The position numbers and the translations under genes are program-made. This document shows, piece after piece, positions 45,989 to 58,200 of a stretch of DNA of 64,000 bases (its first letter is position 1; every line of letters starts with the position of its first letter). This stretch comes from Trebouxia sp. TZW2008. Lineage: Eukaryota > Chlorophyta > Trebouxiophyceae > Trebouxiales > Trebouxiaceae. The stretch is from positions 1 to 64,000 of the forward strand of contig BDIU01000050.1 of the NCBI GenBank assembly GCA_002118135.1, given 5' to 3'. The notes under the pieces were generated by a model. The model had not been told where the DNA came from. It saw nothing but the letters and a program-made list of their open reading frames with translations, and searched no databases.

Positions 45989-48900
45989 ATGCAGGCAGCA
46001 GCTTCAGAAGCATCAACGCCAAGCACAGCGAAGGCAGCGTCCACGGAGAAGGATGACAGCTCTGCTGCCAAGCCATCCAGGGTCATGTTCAGCTCACTTG
46101 ACAAAGCTGGCAGCAGCAGTGAAGCCTTTACCAGGTACTCATATGTTGCTAGAATCCTGTCTTGAGCGCATGTAACATGCCGAAGTACAGCGTCCAGTAA
46201 GCACGGCAGTGGGACCTTGCATGTTGCAGCAATGAGTTGAGGCATCAGCTCAGACTATACTGTAAACGTGTTGTGGACTGGAGGTCTTCCCGCCATCACT
46301 CCAATGAAGGACAAGGACCTTTTCTGCGGGCTGATGCAATGTAATTTTGCTTGCAGTGCCCAAGATGGTGCCAGGCGCGTTTCCCGCCGATCCTCATTGA
46401 CCGATGACAGGGTGGATGAGGTCATCAACAACCTGACTAACATGCACAGCATGGTGAAGCTGCTGAGAGAGGGCAGCATAGACAAGCCAGACTCGTCACG
46501 CACGTGGGATGTAAGTTGCTCACTTTCAGAACATAGACTCTGGAGCAGTCATAGCGGTTGAAAGAGCCACTGGCTTGACATATAGCAGAAATAGCTCATG
46601 TGACTGTTACAGCAATAGATGCATGTGGATTCACTGCAAGTAACACATGTGTGCATAGATTGCATCATGTGTCGCAGTGTTTTGATCTACGACAGCAGGT
46701 CAGATTGACACGTGCCTTGGCTTTGCAGGATCTGGCCAATGATCTGGAAGATGAGCGAACAGCGCGCATCATTGCAGAGGAGGCTGCCTCTACTAATCAG
46801 CAAGCAGCAGAAGCAGCTGCTACAGTAGCTGCTGCTCTGCGTGAGCAGCTGGCCTTGCTCACTCAACAGCTTGACCAGCACTCTGACAGAGACAGTGCAC
46901 AGACACACAATAGCTCAGATCAGCAGGAAAGCGCTACTCAGAGCCACGGCAATGACAGTACTGTGAATGCTGTTCAAGAGCAAGCATCTGGTCCCAGTTC
47001 AGAGTCTTTGGCTCTTGATGATCAGGTTGCAAGTCTCAGTGCGCAGCTTGCTGAGGAGCAGAGCAGGAGTCAGCTTCTGTCACAAGAGGCAGCCAGGTCA
47101 GCAGATGAGTCAGCAGTCAGTCATGCCAACCATGAGTCAATGCGCTTGCAGCTGGCAGAGCTGACTCAGCAGCTTGAGCAGGAGAGGAGGAAGGGTGCAG
47201 CTGAGAGTGACAGACACAACGAGCTGAGTCATGGTCAAGCCACCAATGCTGCCACAGAGATTGCTGCACTGCAGAAGCAGCTGCATGACTCAAGTCAGCA
47301 GCTTTCTGAGAAGCAGCAGGAGCTTGAGCATGCTGCCAGTGCACATCAGCTTCAGGCTGCCTCTGCAGCTGAAGTTGTTGTGCTGCAGGAACAAGTTGCG
47401 TCACTGCAACAGCAGCTAATCACAGAGCATGCAAGTTCTCAGCTCAAGACTGCAGCTGCATCAGCACAGGCAATTGCTCTAAATGAGCAGGTAGAAACGC
47501 TGCAGCAGCAGCTCATCACTGAGCACGGACAGACACAGCAGCAGGCTGCTATTGCATCAGCACAGGCAAATGTTTTAAACGAGCAGATTGAGACGTTGCA
47601 ACAGCAGCTCATCACCGAGCATGGACAGAAACAGCAGCAGTCTGCGATTGCATCAGCCCAGATCACTGCTTTGAATGAGCAGGTAGAGACTTTACAGCAG
47701 CAGCTAGTCTCAGGGCATGGACAGACACAGCAGCACGCTGCAGCTGCAAAAGCTGAAGTGACTGCACTGCATGAGCAGGTAGGGACTTTGCAACAGCAGC
47801 TGATCATGCAGCATGGACAGACGCAACAACAGTCTGCAGCAGCTTCTGCAGAGATTACTACATTGCATCAGCAGGTGTCTACACTACAGCAGCAGCTCAT
47901 CACTGAGCACAGACAGACAGAGCAGCTGTCAGAACTGGTGAGACGGTCAGAGCAAGTCTCAACACAATCTCAGCAGCAGACCATAGGTGGTGCGTCTCAA
48001 CAAGTCAGCTCCCTAGAGGCTCAGCTGGCTGAGATGACTCAGCAGCTTCAGACTCAGAGGGAGACTGCTCAGCAGCTGACCCATCAGCTCGAGACACAGG
48101 AGAGAGCTGCTCAGCAGCTGACTCAACAGCATGCGGCAGCTCAGCAGCTTCATCAGCAGCAAGCAGACTTTGCAGAAGAAGAGTCCAAAAAGCTGCGTGA
48201 GCAGCTGGATGCTCTCACCCAACAGCTTGCCGCTCGGAGCCAAGCACACGATACAATCAGTGCCACACACACTGACTCACAAGCTGATGCCAGTGAGGTT
48301 GTTGAAAGGCAGCAGTCTGGTGCAGCAGCAAGCACCAGCCCCTTTGCAGGGCAAGTCCCTCAGCAAGGGGCAGAAAGTGTCCCTGGTCAGTCGTCACAAG
48401 CAGCAGTCAGGGAGCTGCCGGTGCTGCAGTTGCCTGATCAGGCAAGCTCAGAGGGGCAGGGCAGGTTGCAGTCGCCTGATCAGGCAACTCCAGGGCTGTC
48501 GGCGTTCCAGGCACGCCTGCACAGCATGCTGCCACAGCTGCCCACCCTTGAGAAGCTGTCTCAGCTTTCTCTGGAGGTGAGCTGTTTTCCCTGGGCTCGT
48601 CAAGGCTTGCTGAGAAAGACCTCTTGCAAATGTTGTGACTCCCCAAACGTTGCCATGAGCAAGCAGACCTTGAGGCCTTGCAAATTAGTCTTACTGCGTC
48701 CTGATTGAGAATGCTGTGGGAATATTAAAGGGCTGAGGACCAGCAATATCTACAGTGACATAGGGATTAAGCATGACCTTACAGCATACACTCTGTGGCT
48801 GTTTGGCATTAGCTATAGATTCAAGGTGGCGTGAGCTGAATGGTTGGTTGTTTTTCAGGAGTGGTGGGATGCTGTCTCGCATGAAATGAGTGCCCTTTTG

Positions 48901-51900
48901 CACACCCGCCAATGGGCTCATGCCCAGGTTAGCCCCCTCCCCTACCCCTGCTTCCTGTTTTTGCTGTTTGAGATGTCTGAGTGGAGATTGTCTCCAATTT
49001 CATGACCATCAACTATGCAAAGTGTGATCGAATCAACTCCACATCATCTGACCTTTGCCTAGTCCACCGCTTGTTTCAGGAAACAGGATGGCTTGCCCTT
49101 TGTTAACTTTCATATGTTCCGCCTGCTTTCACATTGCCTGTCATTGTTCTGTTTGACATCTTGGCTTCCCCAGTGATGATCCTCCCCATCTTGGTCAGTC
49201 TAGTTCCAACAGAAGTTGCCCCTTTGACTATTTTGCCTGCGATTGTTATTGTTTTGTTGGACCTGTGCCTTTGTCAAGTTGCTTGCCGTACCGTCGGTGC
49301 TGGACACATTGTCCAATGGTTGCTGCAAAGATGGCTTGAATCTTACGCTTTTACATATCTTGTGCCATTTGCTCCCTCCTGATTAAGACAGCGCGCCCAA
49401 TTCACGGTTAAATTGTTGTCCTGCAAGGTCCTGATCCTCCGACAAGTCTCAAGCATCTTAGCCAGTCTGTCTGGCTGTCATAGTCCGTTTTGAGCAGATT
49501 AACTCATGAAGCAGCTCCATACAAATGCTGGATGTGTGGTCAACTGCCACAGAACAGAATGCGTATGTGTAGGCATGCACAAGACCTTTTTTTGTGATAC
49601 ACAGCAACGCTATGAATGCAGGTGGGCAGGTTGGAGGGTCTGGAATCTGAGGTGGATCAGCTGCAAAATGTGCTGCAGAGTGTGGCCAATGAGCTGGAAT
49701 CAGGCCATCAGCATGCTCAGGTACCCTTGCAACTATAAAAGCAGCTTGCCAAGACAGACCAATGAGAATCAATCGCTTAATCACACTCTTTTTTTTGCAG
49801 TAGGACATTCTGAGCTATATTTTGGTCAATTGACAGGTCGTCGATAGCAATGCAGTCACAGCAATAATCTTTTTGGCTTACAGGTTTGCCCTGCTCAACT
49901 TTTTATACTTGTTTGCATGATTTCCTTCTTCAATTTCAGCAATTGCCTGCAGGTGATGCAGCGGAAGGTGCATGCAGCAGAGCACTCGCTCAGAAAAGCT
50001 GAGCTGCGAGTCAGGAGTGCTGAGCTGCGAGCGCAGAGCGCTGAGTCTGAGCTTGCCCAGCTGCGGCGCTTGCATGCGGTAAGTGCTCACCACATGTCTT
50101 TTGGAGTGCAGCAGTTGTGAAAGTCACTTGGTCCTGGCATGTTTTGCATGCATGAGTGCTAATGCAGCTGTGTACTGAATAAGTGGAAAGTCAGCATGCC
50201 ATCAAAGCATATACTTGACGCCCTTTCGTTTGCCAGCATGAAACTCAGAAGATAGTGATGTTGTCTGTCTTGACTCGTTTGAATTTCTGCTGCAGCATGC
50301 AAAGCGTCAGGGCAGTCCATGGAAGAGCCCTGGCGCCAAGTCAAACAGCCCTAGGGGCTCACAGCTGCCAGGTCATGATTCACGCCTTCTAGAGCCTGAG
50401 GAGCATTCATGGCAGACTTCTGATAGCCTGTGTCCCTCTTCTTTAGCACAGCCTGCTGATGGTGACTCATCGGTTGAGGTGCAAGCAGCTCCCAAGGAAG
50501 CTGACCAGGCAGAGAATATCCCGCCAATGATTGATAGGTCTGACAGCAGCAGCAGTTGGCTAAGCAGAGAGAAGAAGAGCACAGCAACAAGGGCAGGGAG
50601 AGGCATGGGCTTGCAAGGGTTTGCTGAGTCGCATAGGGAGGGCAGCAACAAAGCAAGACCGTCAAGGCGGAAGGACAACGACAAGGTGTAATCCCTTGCT
50701 GTTGCTTTTGAGCAACTCCCTTTTTCTAGCCTAAAAGCAAGACTTGCATCATGCGGCCGGAGACAGCAAGCCAGTTGTTGTCTGATATAAAGCTTCATAA
50801 CATCAGGGAATGAAATGCTGAGGATTGTGTTGTCACATGCCTGTGATTGTTCTGAAGCAACCTCAACAAGCATCGGCAGGGACAGCTTGCAGCAGAGAAT
50901 GTCATGATGGCAGCTTAGATTGTCTGCATGCACTACGCCCCTTGTGTCTAGCCCTGTTTCTGGACATACAATGCACGACCAAGATATCAATCACTGGTAT
51001 CCCCAAGACATCGTTGCCTGCTTGTCCTGCCGTGCAGGCTTGTTGTTGTCTGTACAATAATACAAACTCAGCTTGATGGCTGCTGTCTGTAGCACTAGCC
51101 ATAGTCAGAGCGTCGACGTCAGTCAAGCAGCTTCTGCTGCAAGCACATGGCATCCATCTCCGAACCAAGCAGATGCTGCTGCGTTTTCACCACTGGCACT
51201 TACATGCCTGGCAGTGAGGTCCCTCAATTCTGCTAGATACATTCACTAGCGATGGATCCCTTCCAAACAATTCTGTGCAAACCCCTTTTCTACTAATCCA
51301 GGTTGTCATGGTGCTGCTGCAGGTGCTGCCAGGCAAGACCGCACTTCTTCATCAGCCAAGAAGCCCCCCTGGCTCCCGCTTTAGCTCCCCTGCCCGCAGC
51401 CTGCCACCCCACTTGCGCAGCTACCGTAATTTCACGCAGACTGCTCTTCTGGCCATGCATAGCGGCAGCTCTCAGCCTGAGGATGCTTTGGCAGAGTCTT
51501 TTGGCCGGATTCCTGCTGTTGGGGGTTTGCCTGTCAGGAGATCAAGCAGCATGATCCGCGGATCAAAGGTCAAAGGGGACAAGCTGGTAAAAATCAGGGC
51601 AGTCTCGGCTCAACCAGTCCTGAGGTAAGTCATACTCTGTGATCATATAGCCTTCTTACCTTCAGGGCAGGGCTTGTTGAAAGAGACAGATAAAAGGCTT
51701 GTCCCACAAACGATGCTCATGTTCAGATCATGTCTGGACTTTCCCATTGCAAGTGTGCTGCTATACATGTTTGAGCTGTGTAGCACCAGCCTTACCTGGA
51801 ATGTTGAAGCTGATGCAGACTTCACTGCATTCAGCCATTCTTGTATTCCTGTCCCCTTACAGACCTATCATGCGTCATGCATACACATACAGGGACTAAG

Positions 51901-52634
51901 TCATGCCAACAAACAACCTGGCAAGTCAGCTCAGTCTGTCAATCTGCATGTGAATTTCATCAGCAGTACCCATAGCAAAGCAGCGTTGAAGCGCATATTG
52001 ACGCTATTGCTCTACCTGAACGCATTCAGTTTGGTTGGATCAAGTTCTGAGTGCCAATGCTGCAAAAACGCATATTCTTGACGAGTATGCTATGTATCAG
52101 TGTCAAGTTGCCCACCATCTCCAATCCCAATTGCCAAGCTTTCTTGTCTGTTGAAGGTCTCACAAACAGACAAAAGCTGGTCAGTAAAATCAGAAGTACA
52201 TCGGCTGTTGCAGGCAGTCCTGCATTCCTAGTGCTGCCATCAGTTCTGGCGTCAGCACACCTCGCCTGACTTATGGCATGAACAGCGCTTTTGCTGCGGT
52301 CAAGCAGCAGTATCAAGACCAAGGCGCTGCACAGAATGATGATGAGCTGACAGAACATGATAGGACTCAGAATTGGCTCAAAAGCCTGACAGCAAACAGT
52401 GCCAAGCAGGCAACTGACCCTAAGAGGGTCGACCAATTAGTGGGCAAATTTCAGCAGCTCATGCAGCAAAATGGCCTAGAGGTACCATTGAAGAAATTGG
52501 GGCCTTGCCAGTACAAGCTGGGCTCGTATCGGCTGAGTCTGAAGGTTGGCAGTAACAAACTGCTGGTGCGGTGTGGCGGAGGCTATGAGGAATTGCTGTC
52601 TGCTGTTGAGAAGATGCCCCAGGTTGATGCATGA
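45989..52634 (+). CDS. Long coiled-coil protein with a C-terminal GAR-like domain
   Basis: Nine exons: 45989-46134, 46357-46510, 46729-48576, 48859-48927, 49622-49720, 49953-50078, 50296-50685, 51323-51624 and 52214-52634, giving 1184 residues. Residues 1-100 are Ser/Ala-rich with a short conserved-looking helix (VDEVINNLTNMHSMVKLLRE). Residues 101-700 are a Gln-rich coiled coil, including six 32-residue repeats. More heptads follow (RKAELRVRSAELRAQSAES), then a Ser/Arg/Pro-rich linker. The last 90 residues read LEVPLKKLGPCQYKLGSYRL and KLLVRCGGGYEELL, close to the Gas2-related (GAR) domain pattern that ends in an 'MVRVGGGW' strand. GAR domains bind microtubules. A cytoskeletal, basal-body or flagellar role is inferred. 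The start ATG is the first in frame. Confidence 0.85.
47383..47958 (+). repeat. Six tandem 96-bp (32-residue) coding repeats
   Basis: Each unit encodes a variant of LNEQVETLQQQLITEHGQTQ followed by a 12-residue Ala/Ser/Gln stretch. Six units follow one another in frame inside exon 3 of the coiled-coil gene. Such a run can expand or contract by unequal recombination. Confidence 0.85.
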
Positions 52635-53164
52635 TACATGGCAGCTGCTCTGATCTTAAGTAAGCAATTCAAATGTGTGTCTACGAGACCACGTTTGACC
52701 GTGATAAGAAATTCCTGAGAATATCTGGTTTTCACCAGGAACATGTGATGTTCCATTCATCAGGCCTCGACTTATGTATGGCAGGGGTAGGCAAATGCAA
52801 TGCCGTCCTTATTGTGCGCTCATTCAGTATATTAGGCTAGCTAGATTGCACCGGTTACAGTTAGCCTGAAGATGCTTTGTTGCACTGCTTAGCTGTGGGT
52901 CCCCTGTATGCTTGACAGTGAGCTGTGCACAGGTATTGCAGCAAGCATACAGTAAAAGACCACGTTTGCATGGCGGGCAACAACTGTTTTTGTCCAAAAC
53001 ATATGCACACAGCAGCTCTGATCTGATGTAGTGCTGTTGCTTGCTGTTCTTGCTCTTCTTCATGTGACATACTCAAGGACCTCCCGGCGAAGCTGCGAGA
53101 TTGGAAACGGGCCTGGATTCTACAGACAAACCAAAACATTCCTTCCTTCGTACAAACGAGCAGC
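52635..53164. other. Intergenic stretch
   Basis: No gene supported. Several short frames on both strands lack domains or splice evidence. Confidence 0.4.
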
Positions 53165-53919
53165 ATGTCCGGCACCGAAGGCACATTGGGCAAGATACAT
53201 GAAGTGTCGCAGCTATTTCGGCGCTACCTTCGCATAGGATCGGGCAAATCAACCACAGCTCATACCTCAACTCAGGTACAGTGAACTGCAGTTGTGGTTG
53301 GTGCGCGTTCATGTGGAATTGAGCGAAAGGGGCTGCTTCACACGCGCCAGGCTCATCGCAGGGCATCACGCAAGCCAACAGCTTCTCGTCGACGACATCG
53401 CATCCCTGCACAGGGTTGCTTGATCTGCCACCAGATGTTCTTTCGTCCATTGTCCGCACTGCAAACAGTCCGCAGATACTTCTGTTGTATTTGTCCTGCT
53501 GCGAAAATGAGGACCTGTCTGAGTCGTCTCCCTTGCAAGTACTCCATGGCCTGCCCCCTGCCATGCTTGTGAGCAGAGCTTACAATGCAGCTGCAAGCCA
53601 GGTCCCAATTCGCTTGTTGCGGATGGACCTGCGAAGGCTCTCTGGTCCACTACCGACTATCTATGAGCACAGACTTACAGATGTCCTTGCTAGTATCAAG
53701 ACGCCAGTTATAAAAGTACAGTGGGTTCTACCAGAGTCCAATGATGACACAGCGGTGCAAATGCTGTGCAATTGGATCAAGGTTTGCAAACACCCTGAGT
53801 TAATTCTGACGATCAAAGTTTTTGATTGGGACAGGCTCTCGCTTGACTCAGTGGTCTCAATTGCCCGTGAAAGGCTGCCTGCTTGCCAAGTGCTGGTTTT
53901 ACCCAATAGGCCATCCTAG
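53165..53919 (+). CDS. F-box-like protein (putative)
   Basis: Two exons, 53165-53275 and 53362-53919, join in phase to give 222 residues. The second exon carries LLDLPPDVLSSIVRTANSPQ, the typical first helix of an F-box, followed by LVSRAYNAAASQVPIRLLRM where the 'C+xWxxxa' part of the box is expected. The rest (LTDVLASIKTPVIKVQWVLP...) is a hydrophobic alternation seen in ligand-binding tails of such proteins. F-box proteins link targets to SCF ubiquitin ligase. The first exon (MSGTEGTLGKIHEVSQLFRR) is less certain; another acceptor lies at 53411-53412. The stop at 53917 may instead be intronic, since a good donor (ATTTATGG then GTGAGT) follows about 40 bases later. Confidence 0.5.
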
Positions 53920-55220
53920 CAGAACAGGTGGTGCCTGGAGGACGAGACAGACTCATTTATGGGTGAGTTCTGCTTTCTTATTGGAATATATACTGAGCTT
54001 CGTTGATTGTACACAGCTTCATATGTGCATGCTGACATGCATGCAAGCAGGTGGCAACCTTGAATGAGGGCAGCTGCATGATTCTCGAGATGGCGCCCCT
54101 TCCTGCATGATGTGGCATGAGAGTCAGCAGCATGATGTCCTGTATCTGCTGTGCAGCAATGAGGAGTCAGTGGGTGCTGAGGCAGATGTGAATCAGTTAC
54201 GAAGGCTGTGGCGGTCGAGTGTCTAACAACAGAGTTGAAGGTGCGCAAGGTGTCAATCGCAGCAAGTTTGACAAGTTGACCTCAGGCTGCTCCTCAAGAT
54301 CAGCTCAGCTCAAGAGGCTCTGAAAGCTTGCTTTTCTGAAAGGAACAGCTGTTGCATACAACCAAGAACCCTCAACAGCAGGTGGTGGCGGCACAGAAAT
54401 CATTCCATCAAGCTAGTACACTTCAACGATTTTTAACGATAGCTCTGGTCAGGTGGAAATGATGCGGAGGGCGCACTGCAATCAGATAGGGGCCTAGTAC
54501 AAAGTCGTCACTGTAGACTATGGCTGCCTCACTGCTAACATATGGGTGATCACATGCAGAAAATTGCTGATTTCCAGCAAGACAGATTCCTTGCATATTG
54601 AGCAGATTCGATGACGAGATAGAAGTGCCTGTTAGTAGCATTTGCAACGACAGTGCATGGCATTCTAGCTACACTAGATTCTGATAAGTCATCAGGCTTT
54701 TTAAGCTCACACTGTATCAAGATCAGACACAATCAGTTTGCAAACCTCTGTACTTTGCATCCTGTATGTGGTCTGCGCTTCTTTTTTGCTTTGTCCGTCT
54801 ATTGCTTTGCAGTCATTTTGTTTCGGCCTGGACCTCAGTGTATACACCTACGTAACAGAACGCATTTGAGGAGAAATGAGCATTGGCTTCAGGGCGAACT
54901 TCCAACACTGCGCATGCTAGACTGAACAGCTTTGAGATTGTGCAGCTGTATGCCTCCTAGTGCAAGGCACTGCAATTGTGAAGTTGATCCGTGAAACGTG
55001 CTCTGCTGACTCTTAGCTTGCCCCTGGCATTGGTTCATACAGTAGATCCTGGTACCAGTTCACACATCTCTATCCTCAAAGAACTCCTGCTGCTAGTGCC
55101 TGAAACTGCTATGAGTACACAAGGTCATGTCTGAGCTCGATTACATCACGGCGTAAAATCTTGATGGCACTACTGGCCTTGAACAACATGCAAGCATGCA
55201 ACGTCAACAAAGGCTTTGCG
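53920..55220. other. Intergenic stretch
   Basis: Frames here are short. An exon-like block at about 54157-54226 (reading NEESVGAEADVNQLRRLWRS after an acceptor) could be a 3' exon of the F-box-like gene, but no phase-consistent join was found. TTACA at 55141-55145 is TGTAA on the minus strand, about 76 bases after the coilin stop, and may be its poly(A) signal. Confidence 0.4.
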
Positions 55221-58200
55221 TTACTGAAGACCCCCTGAGCTTCTAAGGAAAGCAAGCATTGGTCCCATTGCGGAGGCCCTCACACCTCCCCTGGGTCGAA
55301 CAGCCCCAGGCACATTCATTCCTGCAACAGCCTTAAGACCCTTGCCAAGATTTGAACCTTTCTGCTGCTGTTGCTGTTGCTGCGCTGGTTCAGTGCTGTG
55401 AGCAGTGCTTGACTGTGCAGCAGCAGAACCTGACGAGCCTGCCAATTCTGCTTTGCGCTTTGCTATCTGCTCTTGCAGCTGTGCCCAAGGACCTGTCACT
55501 GGAACTGGTTGTAAGGCTGCATCTGCTCCCTTGCCTTTCTCTCCCTCTGAAACTGTCACCTGCTCTGCTTGTACAGGTGTTGATGCTTTTGTGGTCTTGG
55601 CTGAGTCAGGCACAACTGCTGTGCTTGCGTGTGGTTGGACATCTGGCTGTGATGCTGTCTCTGTGGCAGTAGCCTTAAGATGAGGACTAACAATCTTGTC
55701 AGTTTGTGCTTCAGAGATACCATTGGCTTTGCCTGAGGTGTTTTGTGTAGAGAATGTGTTTACATGTGGCGTCTTGGCAGTGTTAGGTGAGGATTGTATG
55801 AGGCGCAGCTCTGATAGAGCAGACAAGTCTGTGGTGAGAACGCCATCGTCATCATAAGCTGAAGGTGGTCCTGCAGTCAGCCAGCGCCACAGTCAGGACT
55901 GCCATTTGCCCTGTAATTTGCGTGCATGCGTAGATAGTACAATGGTACAGGAAACCTCCAGAGGCTTTTGGAGGACTATCCGAAAGAGGGTGGCTGAAAG
56001 GCGACCATGCAAGACCATGATGCGCATGAGTTGCATAGAGCATGGATCTGATGAAAGCTGCGTCAGAGCATATCTCACTGAAGAAGTTTGGTGAATGCAT
56101 ACTATACTCAGCTTGCCACATGCTGAGACACACACCTGCTGGCAACATTCTTTCATACAGCCTTAAGCTCAGGAAGTGGTCTCATGCGCGTGCACAGCCT
56201 ATGACAGCATTCGTTCATACAACCTTAACCTGACTAAGGTGGTCTCAAGCACATGCAAGCTGGTGCAGACGGCAAAAACAATTCTGCGTTTCTTGCTGAC
56301 ATTGTCTTCAATCAAACAAAGGTAAAGGTTTGGAGCGGCATTGAAGATGCATGCAGATCTGTGTGTGCAGCAATATAAATGCACCTTCATCATCTTCTTC
56401 TTCTTCAGCCTCAAAGTCTTCCTCCTGCTGTGCATGCCCATTGGCTTGCGAGGAGGGCTGCTCCAAGCTGTCCTGCCCTGGCAAGGGCTTGATGACAACG
56501 GATTCTCCCTTAACTTCTGCAATCTCTCCCTGCCTCCACTCTGAGACCTGCAACAACAAATGCGGCTGGTCGCACACTCTTATGCATCATGTGAATGCAT
56601 GTTAACGCAAATGCCAGGTCGCCAAACAGTGGGTTTCTTTTGGCCCACAGCTAAGCCTACTCGCAACCTCAGCTGCAGACAGCTTCAGATCTACTTGACT
56701 CAATTGTTGAGGCGTACACCATCATGTAAATGCAAGACTATGCAAACATAGTTTCAGGCTCATGCTGTTGTACCTGTGGAGCCCAATCTGCCCCAATTTC
56801 AAGCAGCTTATAGGCCACCAAATCCCCTGGCTGTGGCTGACCCTTGACCCTTGGCAGCGCAGCATGCTCAGCGTCAGACTCTGGCAAGGACAAGTTTGAA
56901 TGAGGCTGGGGCATGCTTGGGCCAGCCCCTGACTGGGGCTTGCTCGGACCAGCCCCTGGATTTTGGGGCTTGCTGAGTCCAGCCCTTGACTGTGGCATGC
57001 TGGATGTTGCTCCTGAGGTATGGGGCTTGTCGGGGCCTGCCCCTGAGGGTTGGGGCAGGCTGGGCCCAGCCCCTGAGGATTGAGCAGCATCAGAGGGCCT
57101 GGGCTCAGAAGCAACTGCGTCTTCAGCTGCTTCATTTGCTGTTTGAAATGCCTGTATGCACATTGACAAAGGAGTGTCATATGTTGCCACAGCAGCCAAG
57201 GTCTGCATCATAGATGGACAAAAGCTGCAGGCAAAGACATGCTGAGATTGGCAAGGCTTCCGTATCACAGGACTGCAGTGGAACGCTGACAGGTCGCTCA
57301 CTCGTCACACGTTCACTCACCACTGTTGACTACAGAAACTTCTCTTTATCAAAAAACATTTGATGCAAGGATATTCTGAGTGTAAGGACAATGCAACTGG
57401 GAACCAATCACTGCGTCCTGACTGCAGTGGCACCTCTGAATAAGGACAATTCAATGAAACAACAGCTTTCTTGGGAACCAAAGCAATTGTTACCAAGATA
57501 AGTCACTGTACAAGGTATGCCTGCATGACTGCAAAGCAATGACTTGCACCTACCTGGTGCCCCTTCTCTGCTGCAGTCTTGGCGTTCTGCTGTACATTCA
57601 AGGTTGCTGCCTGCTTGGCTTCTGCCAAAGCAGTGGCAGAGACTGATGGTTCATCAGGCTGAGAGGTTCCTTCAGTGACAGTTGTACCAACACCATTTGG
57701 GCGGGCAGCCGCTGCTGATGAGTCACCTGCGTGATCTGCATCTGAAGCATCGCTAGAGTCCGCAAAGTACAAGTGACCCTTACTAATGTGCTGAGCTCCA
57801 AGTGGCTGAGTCACAGCTGCATGAGTCTTGAGTCGCTTGGCTGGCGGGGGCTTAGTCACAGAGTCTGTCACATGGGCTGGTAACTGCCCCTGATGGGGCT
57901 GAAGGGCATTTGGGTCAAAAGCAGAGGCTGCAGCTGCTGCTGCAAGCGCAGATGTGATTGGCGTCTTAGTCACATTAGGGTCTGATTTCTTCTGCAGAGG
58001 CAGTATTCCCTCCCTTTTGAGCCTACGCCTCAACTGCTTACGTCTGGCTTGTCTGCTCTGTGTGTGCACCTCTGCCACAGTTCCCTGAGAAGCTGGCGGG
58101 GCGGTGCCATCTTGGGAGAGGGCATTTTGAGGCGCAGCACCAGCAACTGCAGTGGATGCAGGGGCATCCCCAGCCAGCTCAATGACATCCCCAGCAGATG

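Noticed and set aside
47439..47807. Minus-strand frame rich in Cys (CCC and CSC runs), like a small cysteine-rich secreted protein
   Set aside because: It is the exact antisense of the Gln-rich repeats of the coiled-coil gene (CAG read backwards as CTG/TGC). The plus-strand frame is 616 codons long and spliced in phase.
53073..53564. 163-codon minus-strand frame opposite the F-box-like exons
   Set aside because: No recognisable domain; the plus strand has an F-box-like motif and consistent splicing, so this is most likely a shadow.
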